Part shown: in pieces, positions 1 to 9,629 of the stretch
Numbering within the stretch: the first letter of the stretch is position 1
Layout: every line of letters begins with the position of its first letter
Assembly: GCF_900176365.1 (NCBI RefSeq)
Contig: NZ_FWXY01000001.1
Coordinates: 310,001 to 374,000 of the forward strand
Direction of reading: 5' to 3'
Length of the DNA stretch: 64,000 bases
Origin: Desulfocicer vacuolatum DSM 3385
Lineage (GTDB): Bacteria; Desulfobacterota; Desulfobacteria; Desulfobacterales; Desulfobacteraceae
The notes under the pieces: model-generated
Databases searched by the model: none
What the model was told of the DNA's origin: nothing
The model's input: the letters and a program-made list of their open reading frames with translations, nothing else
Made by a program: the position numbers and the translations under genes

Positions 1-1362
1 ACTGTCACCATGGGGTGCCTGGAAAAAAACATACTCCATTGAAAATTCGATATCGTCGGAAAAATCATAATCAAAACCAATTTTATGAAAAGCATTTTTT
101 TTACTGACTTCACTATAACACACATATTCAATTGTCAGAGTGTCACGGAAAAACGATTTATTATATTGAAAATAAAGACCTGTATTATTTTTTTTCACAC
201 CGTAAAACTCGCTTGTATAATCAACTATATAACGATTGGTCAGTTCAATATTTATCACATACCTTCCATTGGCATCATATTCCATGGCAAAGGCGGTGTC
301 CCAGACATTCCCTTGCTCTGCGCTGTATTGAGAAAGTGTTTCCATGGACTGAAACAAAAAATCTTTTTTAAATGCGATATCCATCTTAAACAGAAAACTG
401 CCAATGGTATAGCTTGCTCCAACCCCGTAGAAGTTGTACCTGCCATAAACGCCACGACAGGCTTCTCCATCGCTACCGACAACAACCCTGTCATTGCCAA
501 GCAATGATGCCGTCATCAATGAAATTTCAAATTTGTCATATATTTTTTTCCATTTAACCCCCAACTCTCCATGGAAAAAATGGGGACGATCCAGTATCAC
601 AACAAAGGGATATTTCTCTCTGAAATATCGGGTTCCCTGGGAAGGATTGTCATTAAAACCAGGATCAAGCGTGAAAAACCAAAAGAAATCCCCAAGTTTG
701 GAATAATAATCCATGGAGAGCATATATTGACCAAGCCTGGCATCTTCAAGGTCCATAAATACAAATTCCGACAAATCCCTTGGGGAGATCACATCATTTA
801 TCACATCACCGTCGGTTTCCCCCCATACAACAACCTGTTTGCCAGCCCGGATCATCCATTTATCAAATCCGGCCTGGATATAAAATTCTCTTATCTTTCC
901 ATCAACAACGGCTGATTTTCCCTCTGCATCTGCCACATGATCGTTTTGAAGATACAAGGATGTCCCGGCGTCAAATTTTACAAAAAAACCATCACCAAAG
1001 GATCTGTCAAACTCCCACCGCAGGGAAGATCTGTTGGTAACAACTTCAGAACCGGAAGCTTGAACAGCCCAGGAGAGATCATGGGCAAAAGTAAGCGTTA
1101 AATCTTTTAAAAAAAAAGATTTCTCAGTTTCGGTGGGGATCTCTTCCTGAAATGTATCGTCCCCGTCAAAGGTTTCAAAAACATCGAACTCCCCAAGCTC
1201 TCCAAAATTATCAAATCCTCCTGACAATTCAAGAGCCTCAACCGAATTCGGGGAGGTAAGCTCACCCGGGGTATCTGCCAAAGCCCAATGAACCATAAAA
1301 AAAAAACACCAGACAAGAAGACAAATTATTCTTTTCCCCCTGGACAAAAAAGAAAATTTCAC
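1..1362 (-). CDS. DUF1302-like outer-membrane protein, 3' end outside window
   Basis: Open frame on the minus strand running off the left edge; its C-terminus is not in the window. I take the GTG at 1362-1360 as start because it overlaps the TGA of the upstream RND gene (GTGA) and is followed by a good signal peptide (basic KFSFLSRGKR, then a hydrophobic stretch ending at ALA). The mature N-terminus is acidic. From about residue 175 there is the motif KQVVVWGETDGDVINDVISP followed by RDL and ..MDLEDARLGQYM, which resembles the conserved block of DUF1302-type proteins that form outer-membrane beta-barrels. In related genomes such a gene commonly accompanies an RND exporter and a LolA-like protein, as here. 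Function unknown; an outer-membrane partner of the RND exporter is an inference. Confident about the frame, moderately confident about the family. Confidence 0.7.
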   Translation of the reverse strand, partial: MKFSFLSRGKRIICLLVWCFFFMVHWALADTPGELTSPNSVEALELSGGFDNFGELGEFDVFETFDGDDTFQEEIPTETEKSFFLKDLTLTFAHDLSWAVQASGSEVVTNRSSLRWEFDRSFGDGFFVKFDAGTSLYLQNDHVADAEGKSAVVDGKIREFYIQAGFDKWMIRAGKQVVVWGETDGDVINDVISPRDLSEFVFMDLEDARLGQYMLSMDYYSKLGDFFWFFTLDPGFNDNPSQGTRYFREKYPFVVILDRPHFFHGELGVKWKKIYDKFEISLMTASLLGNDRVVVGSDGEACRGVYGRYNFYGVGASYTIGSFLFKMDIAFKKDFLFQSMETLSQYSAEQGNVWDTAFAMEYDANGRYVINIELTNRYIVDYTSEFYGVKKNNTGLYFQYNKSFFRDTLTIEYVCYSEVSKKNAFHKIGFDYDFSDDIEFSMEYVFFQAPHGDS

Positions 1363-4300
1363 CGCCCGGACTCCTGATATTCTTTTAGTTTTTGTTCCCT
1401 GAATCCCTTGTCCGTCAAGGTTCTCTGGGTTAAATAAGCATCATCCACAGCCCTGTTTAATATGATTTTTTCATAAACCATGATGGTTCGTCTGCCGGTT
1501 TCAACGTTATTTACAATAATTTTCATGGGAACCAGGATGCCATCAATGATTTTAATATTACCATAAAGAATTTTTTTTACTTTTTTGCCGTTACGATTAA
1601 ACAAAATAGATTTCAAAATAAAATCCCTTTTTTTGTCAATCCATAGAATTTCACGGCTATAGTTACTTTTTACGGCTTTTCGCATCACAGGAATTGCCTC
1701 CATTACCCAGCACTGATTTTTCCCATAGAGTTCACTGCCAAGAATTCTGTAGGTATAGTCATCTATATTATAGAATTCCATATCCTCATAGTTTAATTCG
1801 GTGCCAAAAAAACTGCCGGTTTTGGGCTCATTGTCATTACCGGAAACAATACGTTTTACCTTACCCATGGCCGACAGGTACATCCATTGATCTGTATCCC
1901 TTCCCACCTTTTCATAATCGTATTGCAAAAAACTGATGCCTCGCTCACTTTTAGGCTGGACCACGGTGGATACACTTTTATGATCTTTTTCCCTGGGACC
2001 GTAATCTTTTCTGACAAAATCCATTAATTTGACCCTTGGTTTTTCAGCTGGTACGTACTTTCCTCCTTTTTTTACATATCGATAGCTTGTCAGGCGCACC
2101 CGGGAAATAAGGCTGGAACCATCGTCCCGTTTATCCACCTTTTCCATGATACTTCTTGCATCCTGGGCAAAGCAGATGGACACTGGCAAAATTAACATCA
2201 CCACCAGTGAGATGATACTGTTTTTTAACGGCAATTGTCTTTTTTTAGCTCTATTTTTACAATTTTCAGGAGATCTTGAGCTTTCTCTGGAGTATTTCCC
2301 CCAGAAAAAATATCGTTTTTTAAAGGTACCCGATTTGAAATCCACCTTAAAAAAAGTGCACAAGGCCGGAAGCAGATAAATATCGGCAATGAATGCCGTT
2401 ATAATGGCGATGGCCGAAAATATGCCAAAATGACTCAATCCCTTATGAAATGAGAGAAAAAACATTGAGAACCCCGTTGCAAGAATAAGTGATGTGAAAC
2501 AAATAGCCTGACCGGCCTCCCTTATGGAACTAACGGCTGCTTTTTTAATATCTCCGTATTTATCCACTTCAAGCCGGTAATGGGTTAAAAAATGAATGGT
2601 GTCGTCAACGGCAAGCCCAATTATGACAGGAGCGATCAAAAGGGTATCCATATCCAAAGGTATCCCCAGAAATCCCATGATACCAAAGGTGGCAAGGATG
2701 GGAAAAACATTGGGAACAATGGCCATGATCCCAGCTTTTACATTGCCCAGCACCATGAACAGAATCACCGAAATCACCACAAGGGTAAGGCCAAAACTTT
2801 TAATCTGGGACCAGGAAATATAATCCAGCATCTTTGCAAGAAGAATCATGTTTCCGGTGAGGGTTATCTCACTGTTCGGGTATTTTTCCCTTATCTCTTT
2901 AAAATTATCATCAATGTAATGCTGCACCTTTTCTTTAAACAACAAAGATTCCACAGATCCTGCATTTTTTGAATGTATACCTATCCTTGCATTGCTGTAA
3001 TCATCAGACACCAGTCGCCTTCTGTCCCTTGGATTTGCATTATCAAAAAGAAATAAGGTCTGGGCCAGCACACCGGGCTCATCAGGAATCCTATAAAAAT
3101 GTTTATCTCCATTATTCAAGGCTTTGTATGAATCTTTGACAACATTTACAAGGGAAATGGTTTTCACCACCTTTGATCCCTCAACATCCCTTAAATAATC
3201 CTGCAATGCCTGGATTTTATAAAGAATTGCCGGGTCTTTCAAGGCATCCGCCTCTTTAAAATCAATGGAGATTTCCATGTTACCGGTACCGCCCATGTGT
3301 GTATTTACCACATCAAAGGAGGCCCTCAGGGGCAACCCTTTCTTCAACACTTCAATTTCATCGGAATCTATGCGAAGGGTCATAAGTCCCATGAAAAAAA
3401 TTATCCCCAATCCTGTAAATACCATGATCACTTTACCGGGAGCCACAAGACCTGTGTTTTCAACCTTTTGAATCATGCGCTGTATAAAATGCTGTTTTTT
3501 TACGCCAACCCGGGGACCCGGATGCCACAGGTCAAGCATGAGCGGCATCAACACCAAGGTGAGTAAAAACGCTGTCAAAACCCCCAGAGCAGTAAAAATC
3601 CCAAACACAGCAATGGGTTTAATGGGCACAAGGGAGAGGGATAAAAGCCCCACCGCCGTTGTGGTGCTTGTTAAAAAACAGGCCAGACCCGATTTTTTCA
3701 TCACTGCCTTTAAAGCGTTTTCATGGTCACAATTACCCTGCCTGAAAAAAAGATATCCCGATAAAATGTGCACGGCATCTGCCACACCAACGGATAAAAT
3801 CATGAAAATGATAATTTGGAACATGATGGACATGGGAACCTTACTCCAACCGATGATCCCCATCACCCAGATCACAGTGGTAACAATCAAAACCACCGGC
3901 CACACCACAGCACAAAAGGATCTGAATAGAAGCCAGAGCATGGCAACGATGATGAGCAGTACAAGGCCCATGATTTTGCCCATGTCTTCAAATACAACCT
4001 TGGCGAAAAAATCCATCATCACCGGCTTGCCAACGGGATGAAAATCCAGGGCATTACTATATTCCTTTTTATTCATAAGTGATCTAAGGGCAGACAATAA
4101 AAGGGGATATTCGCCCATATCTGTTTTCTTAAACACCATATCAGTGGGCTCTCCACTGAACACAGAATCATCCCAGGTTTCATCAAACTCATCCTCATTG
4201 TCAAAGGTTTCGGTATTCTCACCCCCCCCATCACCCAAGGCCGCAATTTCACTGTTAAAATCGGTTCGTAGCAGCATTCCCCCGTAACGTGAGTCCTTTG

Positions 4301-4829
4301 ATAAAAAAAGATGGGGATAATCCGGATGATTCAGAGCTTTTTCCCGGAGAATTTCCCTTTCATGCCTGTTTTCCGGTAAATTATCTCCAATGAGACTTCT
4401 TGAGTAGAGGGTATCTTTTGAGGCTTCAAGAAATTTTATATTAATCAAGGATTTAATTTCAACAATATGATCCAGGGGCGATTTTTGCAAGGCCGGTAAT
4501 CCCAATCGATACTGGGCAATATCGTCATAAAATCCCTTCAGGGCCTGGATGGATTTTGCTGAAAAAATATCCCCGTCCCTGGCACGATAAACAATGTATA
4601 TGTATTCATCCCCTCCAAAAACCGCCTTAAAGCTGTCATACTGTTTTTTTACAGGATCATCGTCCTTAAAAAAAGAGTCCAGGGAGTTGTCCATGATAAT
4701 TCCACGGATACCTCCGCCCAACACCAGAGTTATGGCAAGCATCACTGCCAGCACCACAAATTTATGCCGCCTGAGCATCTTTGGCAGATTTTCAAAATAG
4801 TTGTTCAGCCCCTTAACCGTGTCTTTCAT
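1359..4829 (-). CDS. RND/MMPL-family exporter fused to a LolA-like lipoprotein-sorting domain
   Basis: About 1156 residues. Residues 1-835 form an MMPL/RND permease: an N-terminal membrane helix, a large periplasmic loop, a block of helices around 270-440, a second loop, and a second block of helices around 660-830 (GLAVDDTIHFLTHYR lies in the helix region typical of the family). After a basic linker there is a signal-peptide-like hydrophobic segment at about 870-890 (ISLVVMLILPVSICFAQ), then a 260-residue domain of the outer membrane lipoprotein-sorting type (QWMYLSAMGKVKRI, FFGTELNYEDMEFYNIDDY, CWVMEAIP). These two parts are normally separate genes. The extra helix would place the LolA-like domain in the periplasm. 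Start: ATG at 4829 has GGGAG five bases upstream; an in-frame ATG at 4847 has no such site. Probably moves a lipid or hydrophobic compound towards the outer membrane with the downstream DUF1302 protein (inference). Confidence 0.88.
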   Translation of the reverse strand: MKDTVKGLNNYFENLPKMLRRHKFVVLAVMLAITLVLGGGIRGIIMDNSLDSFFKDDDPVKKQYDSFKAVFGGDEYIYIVYRARDGDIFSAKSIQALKGFYDDIAQYRLGLPALQKSPLDHIVEIKSLINIKFLEASKDTLYSRSLIGDNLPENRHEREILREKALNHPDYPHLFLSKDSRYGGMLLRTDFNSEIAALGDGGGENTETFDNEDEFDETWDDSVFSGEPTDMVFKKTDMGEYPLLLSALRSLMNKKEYSNALDFHPVGKPVMMDFFAKVVFEDMGKIMGLVLLIIVAMLWLLFRSFCAVVWPVVLIVTTVIWVMGIIGWSKVPMSIMFQIIIFMILSVGVADAVHILSGYLFFRQGNCDHENALKAVMKKSGLACFLTSTTTAVGLLSLSLVPIKPIAVFGIFTALGVLTAFLLTLVLMPLMLDLWHPGPRVGVKKQHFIQRMIQKVENTGLVAPGKVIMVFTGLGIIFFMGLMTLRIDSDEIEVLKKGLPLRASFDVVNTHMGGTGNMEISIDFKEADALKDPAILYKIQALQDYLRDVEGSKVVKTISLVNVVKDSYKALNNGDKHFYRIPDEPGVLAQTLFLFDNANPRDRRRLVSDDYSNARIGIHSKNAGSVESLLFKEKVQHYIDDNFKEIREKYPNSEITLTGNMILLAKMLDYISWSQIKSFGLTLVVISVILFMVLGNVKAGIMAIVPNVFPILATFGIMGFLGIPLDMDTLLIAPVIIGLAVDDTIHFLTHYRLEVDKYGDIKKAAVSSIREAGQAICFTSLILATGFSMFFLSFHKGLSHFGIFSAIAIITAFIADIYLLPALCTFFKVDFKSGTFKKRYFFWGKYSRESSRSPENCKNRAKKRQLPLKNSIISLVVMLILPVSICFAQDARSIMEKVDKRDDGSSLISRVRLTSYRYVKKGGKYVPAEKPRVKLMDFVRKDYGPREKDHKSVSTVVQPKSERGISFLQYDYEKVGRDTDQWMYLSAMGKVKRIVSGNDNEPKTGSFFGTELNYEDMEFYNIDDYTYRILGSELYGKNQCWVMEAIPVMRKAVKSNYSREILWIDKKRDFILKSILFNRNGKKVKKILYGNIKIIDGILVPMKIIVNNVETGRRTIMVYEKIILNRAVDDAYLTQRTLTDKGFREQKLKEYQESGR

Positions 4830-5256
4830 TTTGTCTCCCATGTTCATCTGATTTAAATGAAATCAAGCAAGTTTCAACGAGACAGCATCTTAATAAGCAC
4901 AATGGATCACAACATCGCCTTTTCCGGAATGAATCCATGGCAGGGATTGTCAGGCCTTTGTTCTTGTCTTCATTTTAACTGTTTTTATCAACTCCACAGG
5001 ACACTTCCACCCGTTGACAGGGAAAGAAACGCCTGTAAAACCCTGCTAATGCCATCAACCATGATGGTATAATGAAAGCATGGATAAAAATCACCATCCA
5101 AAAGGATGGAAATAAGGGAGCTTTTTCAGGGAAAGAATCAAGATTTGCTGGGAAAAATGAGGTAAGGATGGGGTGAAAAATTAATCACATCGTAACCATC
5201 CCGGGAGATGATACCCCGGTCGGTTGTATTTTTTGTCATTTTTAATCAAGAGCACT
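4830..5256. other. Gap between RND gene and LuxR gene
   Basis: About 400 bases without a credible gene. Two small perfect stem-loops are present, CCATCA/TGATGG at 5052-5067 and CCATCC/GGATGG at 5094-5109; neither is followed by a T-run on the minus strand, so I do not call a terminator. The promoter of the RND operon should lie here but I cannot place it with confidence. Confidence 0.5.
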
Positions 5257-7860
5257 TCAGATCAGATCATAGGTTTCAGCCACTGCCACGGCTTCTCCCC
5301 GTCTTTTCACATTGAGTTTTGCAAAAATACGACTGGCATACCATCGAACGGTATTCACGGATAGAAAAAGGGTGTTGGCAATAATCTTATTTGAGCTGCC
5401 TTTTTTCATCAGTTTGAGAATCTCAATTTCACGGTCATTAAAATTCTCTTTAAATTCATTGATGATGACCCATCGTGTTTGAGATTGCCTGGGAAATGCT
5501 TCATCAACAAAAGGGATTAAATAATCGGGTAGGAGCTCTCTTTTTAACGCCTCCTTAAACAAAAGCTGAACAGGCGCCCCTTCATCCATATATATCCGTA
5601 CCTGCTTTTCTTTTTCAGAAATATCAAATGCTTTTTTAAGGGTGTCAAGGGCCTTTTCCATATTCCGGTCCACAAAATATGCAATGGCCTTGAGAAGATA
5701 ACATTCAAGAAGCCGCCCATTCCTCTTAACAACAAGATCCTCTTTAATCATGGCTGTTGTAATTTCATGCACCTGTGAAGTTTTTTTATTATAAAGACAA
5801 TACCGACAAAAGCTAAGATATTCACACTGTCTGTGGTAGGGAATATCTGTTTGTGAAAAATCCCCCATCTCTTTAAGCAGGCTTTTTGCCCCAGCCATGT
5901 TCCCCCGGGATATTTGGATTCTGACCCAATGGGCCATGGACATGAACGCACCCCATGTGGAGCTTGCCCTGGCCGCCTCAATGGAAACCACCATTGCCTT
6001 TTCAGAGGCTTCATAACTTTTGTCCGCCGCAAGAATTCTTGCATATTCCAGGTTACCCAGAAAAATAATTTCAGCATATTCATTGTTTCTGGCAAGGAAC
6101 AATCCCCTGCGGCAGGCTTTTAAAGCGCCTTTAATATCATCCCTCTCCCGGAGAATTCCCCCTTTAAGGATATAAAGAAAGCCATATTCCGGAACAAGAT
6201 CATTCCCGTAACGGAGGATTCCATTTTCAATGATTTTTTCGATGAAAGACAGAGCCATGGAAAGATCTCCCATGGTAAGAAGCACATCGGCATAACTAAT
6301 GGCCCGTAATACAGAGGTGTCAGCATCCATGGGCATTTTTTTAAGATAGGCATGGGCCGATGCCATGTCACCGCTATACCGCAGGGCAAGCACCAGCACC
6401 AGCTGCCCCATCTCACGAACCAGAGAATCCTTTTCCGGCAAAAGCTGAAGAGAGCATTTCACCTCTTTTATACTTTTTTTAAACTCCCCGGTCTGATAAA
6501 AATAGCGATAACTTTTTATCAGAGATGTAAAACCTGCCACCCCTTTATCGCCCTTGAAACGCTCCTTATAAAGTAAAGCAACACCTTTAAAATCACCGGC
6601 AAGAACATTGAGCCACACCGAATAACAGCATAGTACCGCATTTTCATGGACAATTCTTGGGGGCAGACGATCAATGGATTGCTTGAGCATATATCCACCA
6701 TATTCCCGGAATAATTCCGGTGCATTTTCTGCCAGAAGTGTTGCTGCTGCCCTGTAATTTTCACCCAGCAGCCCATGCTCAAAAGCTTCAGTGGCATAGC
6801 CCTTATCTTTCAGCCAGACAAAGGCCTTAAAATGAAGGTCCTTTACCTCCCGGGGGGGCAGATCCACCTGTCTTTTAAGTAGAAATTCCCTGAAAAGATG
6901 ATGGTACCGGAACCATTCCCGCCGGTCATCCAACGGCACCATAAAAAGATTGCGCTGTTCCATGTCCATTAAAATAGAGTGGGTTTGAGGATTTTGTGTC
7001 ACATCCCGACACAGGGCCGGACAAAATCGTTCCAGAATTGCAATCCTGATCATAAAATCTTTGATCTCCTGCCCAAGACCGGACAACACCTCTTCGGCAA
7101 GATAATCTATTATATATCTGTGACTGCCGGTGAAGGCATCAATAAATGCTGCCCGGTCAGTCTGCTCTTTCATGGACACAACCGCAAGGGCAAGTCCTGC
7201 AATCCACCCTTCGGTTTTATTCCTGATGGATAAAATCGCATTTTTGTTCAAGTTAAAGCCGTGAACCCCATTGAGCAGCGCCTCTGTCTCATCGGTGTTA
7301 AATCGAAATTCAATCTCCCGAATTTCAATCAGTTTTCCCCACACACGATATTTTGAAAGTGATATCCGGGGCTCTTCCCTGCCTGCAATGATTATCCGCA
7401 TATTGCAGGGAAGATGATCCATTAAGAACTCCATTCCTCCATGGATTGATCCATGGGAAATCACATGATAGTCATCTAAAACAAGAGTGAATTCAGTCTT
7501 ATCCTCAATAATTTCATTGATTAGAGTAATGAGAATATTTTCAATGGCGGCACCATTGGATGACTTAATCTGTTCCAGAGAACAGTTATCGTATTTTTTT
7601 AAAACAGACGAGACGGCGGTTATGAAATAACGCCAGAAAACCACAGGAATATCTTCACTCTTTTCAAGGGAGATCCATGCCACCTGCGCTTTACAACGCC
7701 TTGCCCACTGGCTCAACAGGGTTGTTTTGCCAAAGCCCGCCGGTGCCGAAAGGATACAGATGGAAGCGCTCTCATCCATTATACGACTTATTCGTTCCCG
7801 GTGAACCATGGCCCCATTGCTTAGCCCCGGAATATGAAATTTTGTTTTAAGAAGCTGCAT
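5257..7860 (-). CDS. LuxR-family transcriptional activator, large MalT-type (LAL)
   Basis: 867 residues with the MalT/LAL layout. An N-terminal NTPase has a Walker A motif (SAPAGFGKTTLLSQWA, about residues 38-53) and a Walker B-like FTLVLDDYHVI near 125-135. A long helical TPR-like middle spans about 330-790. The C-terminal LuxR DNA-binding domain (NDREIEILKLMKKGSSNKII...VNTVRWYASRIF, about 800-860) is complete. Length matches the roughly 900-residue family norm. Such regulators bind an inducer in the helical domain and activate promoters in an ATP-dependent way. It is co-oriented with and directly upstream of the RND-LolA/DUF1302 genes, so it may control them (inference from position). No inducer can be named. 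Confidence 0.9.
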   Translation of the reverse strand: MQLLKTKFHIPGLSNGAMVHRERISRIMDESASICILSAPAGFGKTTLLSQWARRCKAQVAWISLEKSEDIPVVFWRYFITAVSSVLKKYDNCSLEQIKSSNGAAIENILITLINEIIEDKTEFTLVLDDYHVISHGSIHGGMEFLMDHLPCNMRIIIAGREEPRISLSKYRVWGKLIEIREIEFRFNTDETEALLNGVHGFNLNKNAILSIRNKTEGWIAGLALAVVSMKEQTDRAAFIDAFTGSHRYIIDYLAEEVLSGLGQEIKDFMIRIAILERFCPALCRDVTQNPQTHSILMDMEQRNLFMVPLDDRREWFRYHHLFREFLLKRQVDLPPREVKDLHFKAFVWLKDKGYATEAFEHGLLGENYRAAATLLAENAPELFREYGGYMLKQSIDRLPPRIVHENAVLCCYSVWLNVLAGDFKGVALLYKERFKGDKGVAGFTSLIKSYRYFYQTGEFKKSIKEVKCSLQLLPEKDSLVREMGQLVLVLALRYSGDMASAHAYLKKMPMDADTSVLRAISYADVLLTMGDLSMALSFIEKIIENGILRYGNDLVPEYGFLYILKGGILRERDDIKGALKACRRGLFLARNNEYAEIIFLGNLEYARILAADKSYEASEKAMVVSIEAARASSTWGAFMSMAHWVRIQISRGNMAGAKSLLKEMGDFSQTDIPYHRQCEYLSFCRYCLYNKKTSQVHEITTAMIKEDLVVKRNGRLLECYLLKAIAYFVDRNMEKALDTLKKAFDISEKEKQVRIYMDEGAPVQLLFKEALKRELLPDYLIPFVDEAFPRQSQTRWVIINEFKENFNDREIEILKLMKKGSSNKIIANTLFLSVNTVRWYASRIFAKLNVKRRGEAVAVAETYDLI

Positions 7861-7897
7861 TCCACTTACACCCCGATCATTACACCTTGATCATACT

Positions 7898-8692
7898 TTA
7901 CTTGGCGGGTATTATGACCTGTATGTGTTCTGGGCGCAACATTTTTGAGAAGCGGGTACCGTTTTTTGAATGAATTTTATAAAATGCCAGTGCCCGTTTT
8001 AATACTTCAAGAACTTCCAGTTCCGACATCAGCCGGGGGATCTCCATGGCCAGGCGGGGATGTCTGCCAAGACGTCCTCCCAATTGTACCCGAAAGCCTT
8101 TTTCACCCTCATCAATGGTGCCACTGGGACAAGCATTGATACATTTGCCGCACATCATGCAGGCATCAAAATCAATAGATGGCGCTTTCGCATTGTCATC
8201 CAGAGAAATGCAGAGATCCGGACAAACCGCCACGCAGGCAAGGCACTGGGAACAGGTCTCGTCTGTCAAACGGGGAGTAACTGCCCCTAAAATGCCCACA
8301 TCTTTTATCTGGGGTTGGGAACACCCATTGGGGCAATCAGCACAGCTCATGCGAAATTCATGGTGGTATTTAAGATCACCTTTGACCTCTTTTTTTAGAA
8401 ACCCCAAAATATCTTCTTCCATAAAAACAGCTTCAGCTTTTTCCATGATCCCCTCACAGGACATGGCCCCATGGGGGCATCCCGATGCACCAAAGCAACG
8501 ATCCAGCTGATATCCCTTGATATCTGTGGACATGGAAGAAAGGAATTTCTTTTTGGCGGCTTTGACATCAGCAATTCCCACAAGGGTTTTTCCCTTGTCC
8601 CAGGTATATTGCTCAACTTTTTGGCGTACCTTTTTTCTTACGAAAAAAGGTACTTTTTGCATTGCCTTGTCCGCTTCGGGGGACCACTTCAT
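7898..8692 (-). CDS. Fe-S protein: PCP_red domain, siroheme/4Fe-4S half-domain and two ferredoxin clusters
   Basis: 264 residues. Residues 1-55 (WSPEADKAMQKVPFFVRKKV...) match the PCP_red domain otherwise known from the C-terminus of the dark protochlorophyllide reductase B subunit. Next is a nitrite/sulfite-reductase-like half-domain with CFGASGC and CADCPNGC, i.e. the C-x5-C and C-x3-C pattern that binds a 4Fe-4S cluster and siroheme in that superfamily. Two ferredoxin motifs follow (CSQCLACVAVCP and CMMCGKCINACP). It is much shorter than a catalytic sulfite reductase, so it may be an electron carrier or small redox enzyme. Its start overlaps the stop of the ferredoxin gene upstream (ATGA at 8689-8692), implying translational coupling. 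Substrate unknown. Confidence 0.82.
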   Translation of the reverse strand: MKWSPEADKAMQKVPFFVRKKVRQKVEQYTWDKGKTLVGIADVKAAKKKFLSSMSTDIKGYQLDRCFGASGCPHGAMSCEGIMEKAEAVFMEEDILGFLKKEVKGDLKYHHEFRMSCADCPNGCSQPQIKDVGILGAVTPRLTDETCSQCLACVAVCPDLCISLDDNAKAPSIDFDACMMCGKCINACPSGTIDEGEKGFRVQLGGRLGRHPRLAMEIPRLMSELEVLEVLKRALAFYKIHSKNGTRFSKMLRPEHIQVIIPAK

Positions 8693-9435
8693 TGAACCAC
8701 ATCTCCCCTGGCACTGATCACCACTTGTTCCATGGGGATCTCAACACCGGCAAGGGCCATGGCCTTTTCCACAAGCCCCGGCAGACCGGAACAACAGGGA
8801 ACTTCCATGATCAAGGTGGTGATGCTTTTAATGCCAGCCACTTTAAAAATCTGGGCAAATTTTTCCACATAGGAGTCCACATCATCAAACTTGGGACATC
8901 CCATCATCACCACTTTTCCCTTAAGATAATCATTGTGAAAAGACGGGGCTGATACTGCCGCACAATCTGCGGTGATCAAAAGGTCTGCATCCTTAAGAAA
9001 GGGAGCTGTGGGGGGAATGAGGCGGATCTGAACCGGCCAGTGACTTAAGGCCGAGGTCCCCGTTGAAATGTCGACGGGTTTGTTGGCCTCTTGGCACCCC
9101 CCCGCCACGGGAAAAGTCTTGAGATGAGTGGAGGCGCAACCGCAATCCAATTTGGGCGCAGCCTTCTTTTGTTGGGCCTGTTGTTTCTTTTGTTCTTCCA
9201 GAAACGCTTCCACAGCAGCCTCATCAAATTCATCAGCTTCCCGCTCAACAAGCTTTAAGGCATCCTGGGGACATTCTCCCAAACAGGCTCCTAAACCGTC
9301 ACAATACTGATCTTTAATTACCTTGGCTTTGCCGTCAATAATCTGTATGGCCCCCTCGGCACAAGAAGGAACGCAATTACCGCAGCCATCACATTTTTCT
9401 TCATCTATTTCGATTATTTTTCTAAGTACTTTCAT
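8689..9435 (-). CDS. 4Fe-4S ferredoxin-domain protein
   Basis: 248 residues. The N-terminal 60 residues carry two cluster motifs: a full CDGCGNCVPSC and a second motif CDGLGACLGECP in which the second Cys position is Leu. That variant recurs in this family as I know it. Residues 75-95 are Gln/Lys-rich and helical, and a C-terminal part of about 150 residues has several Cys (CGCAS, GGC, ADCAA, MGCP, PCCSG) that could hold more metal. It is a probable cytoplasmic electron-transfer protein. SD AAAGGAAA precedes the ATG. Its stop overlaps the start of the PCP_red/siroheme-type protein, so the two are probably made together and act in one redox unit; the partner enzyme is not identifiable. Confidence 0.8.
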   Translation of the reverse strand: MKVLRKIIEIDEEKCDGCGNCVPSCAEGAIQIIDGKAKVIKDQYCDGLGACLGECPQDALKLVEREADEFDEAAVEAFLEEQKKQQAQQKKAAPKLDCGCASTHLKTFPVAGGCQEANKPVDISTGTSALSHWPVQIRLIPPTAPFLKDADLLITADCAAVSAPSFHNDYLKGKVVMMGCPKFDDVDSYVEKFAQIFKVAGIKSITTLIMEVPCCSGLPGLVEKAMALAGVEIPMEQVVISARGDVVQ

Positions 9436-9629
9436 TGTATTTTTCCTTTAAAGCCTATATAAAATTTAGAATATCGAATTGAAATCTCAAAAGATTGCAA
9501 CCGATTCATTTATTTCTATGCAGGCCCATATCTGTGAGGGGGAGCGCCCCTGTTTTTCATTAAATACCGTCTATCCGAATCATGGTTACAGGGTATCCGG
9601 CTTTGAATGTCGGCATATAAATTTTTAAC

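Noticed and set aside
1107-1316. Short minus-strand frame at 1107-1316 as a gene
   Set aside because: It is out of frame with the continuous DUF1302-like reading frame that starts at GTG 1362 and runs off the window edge.
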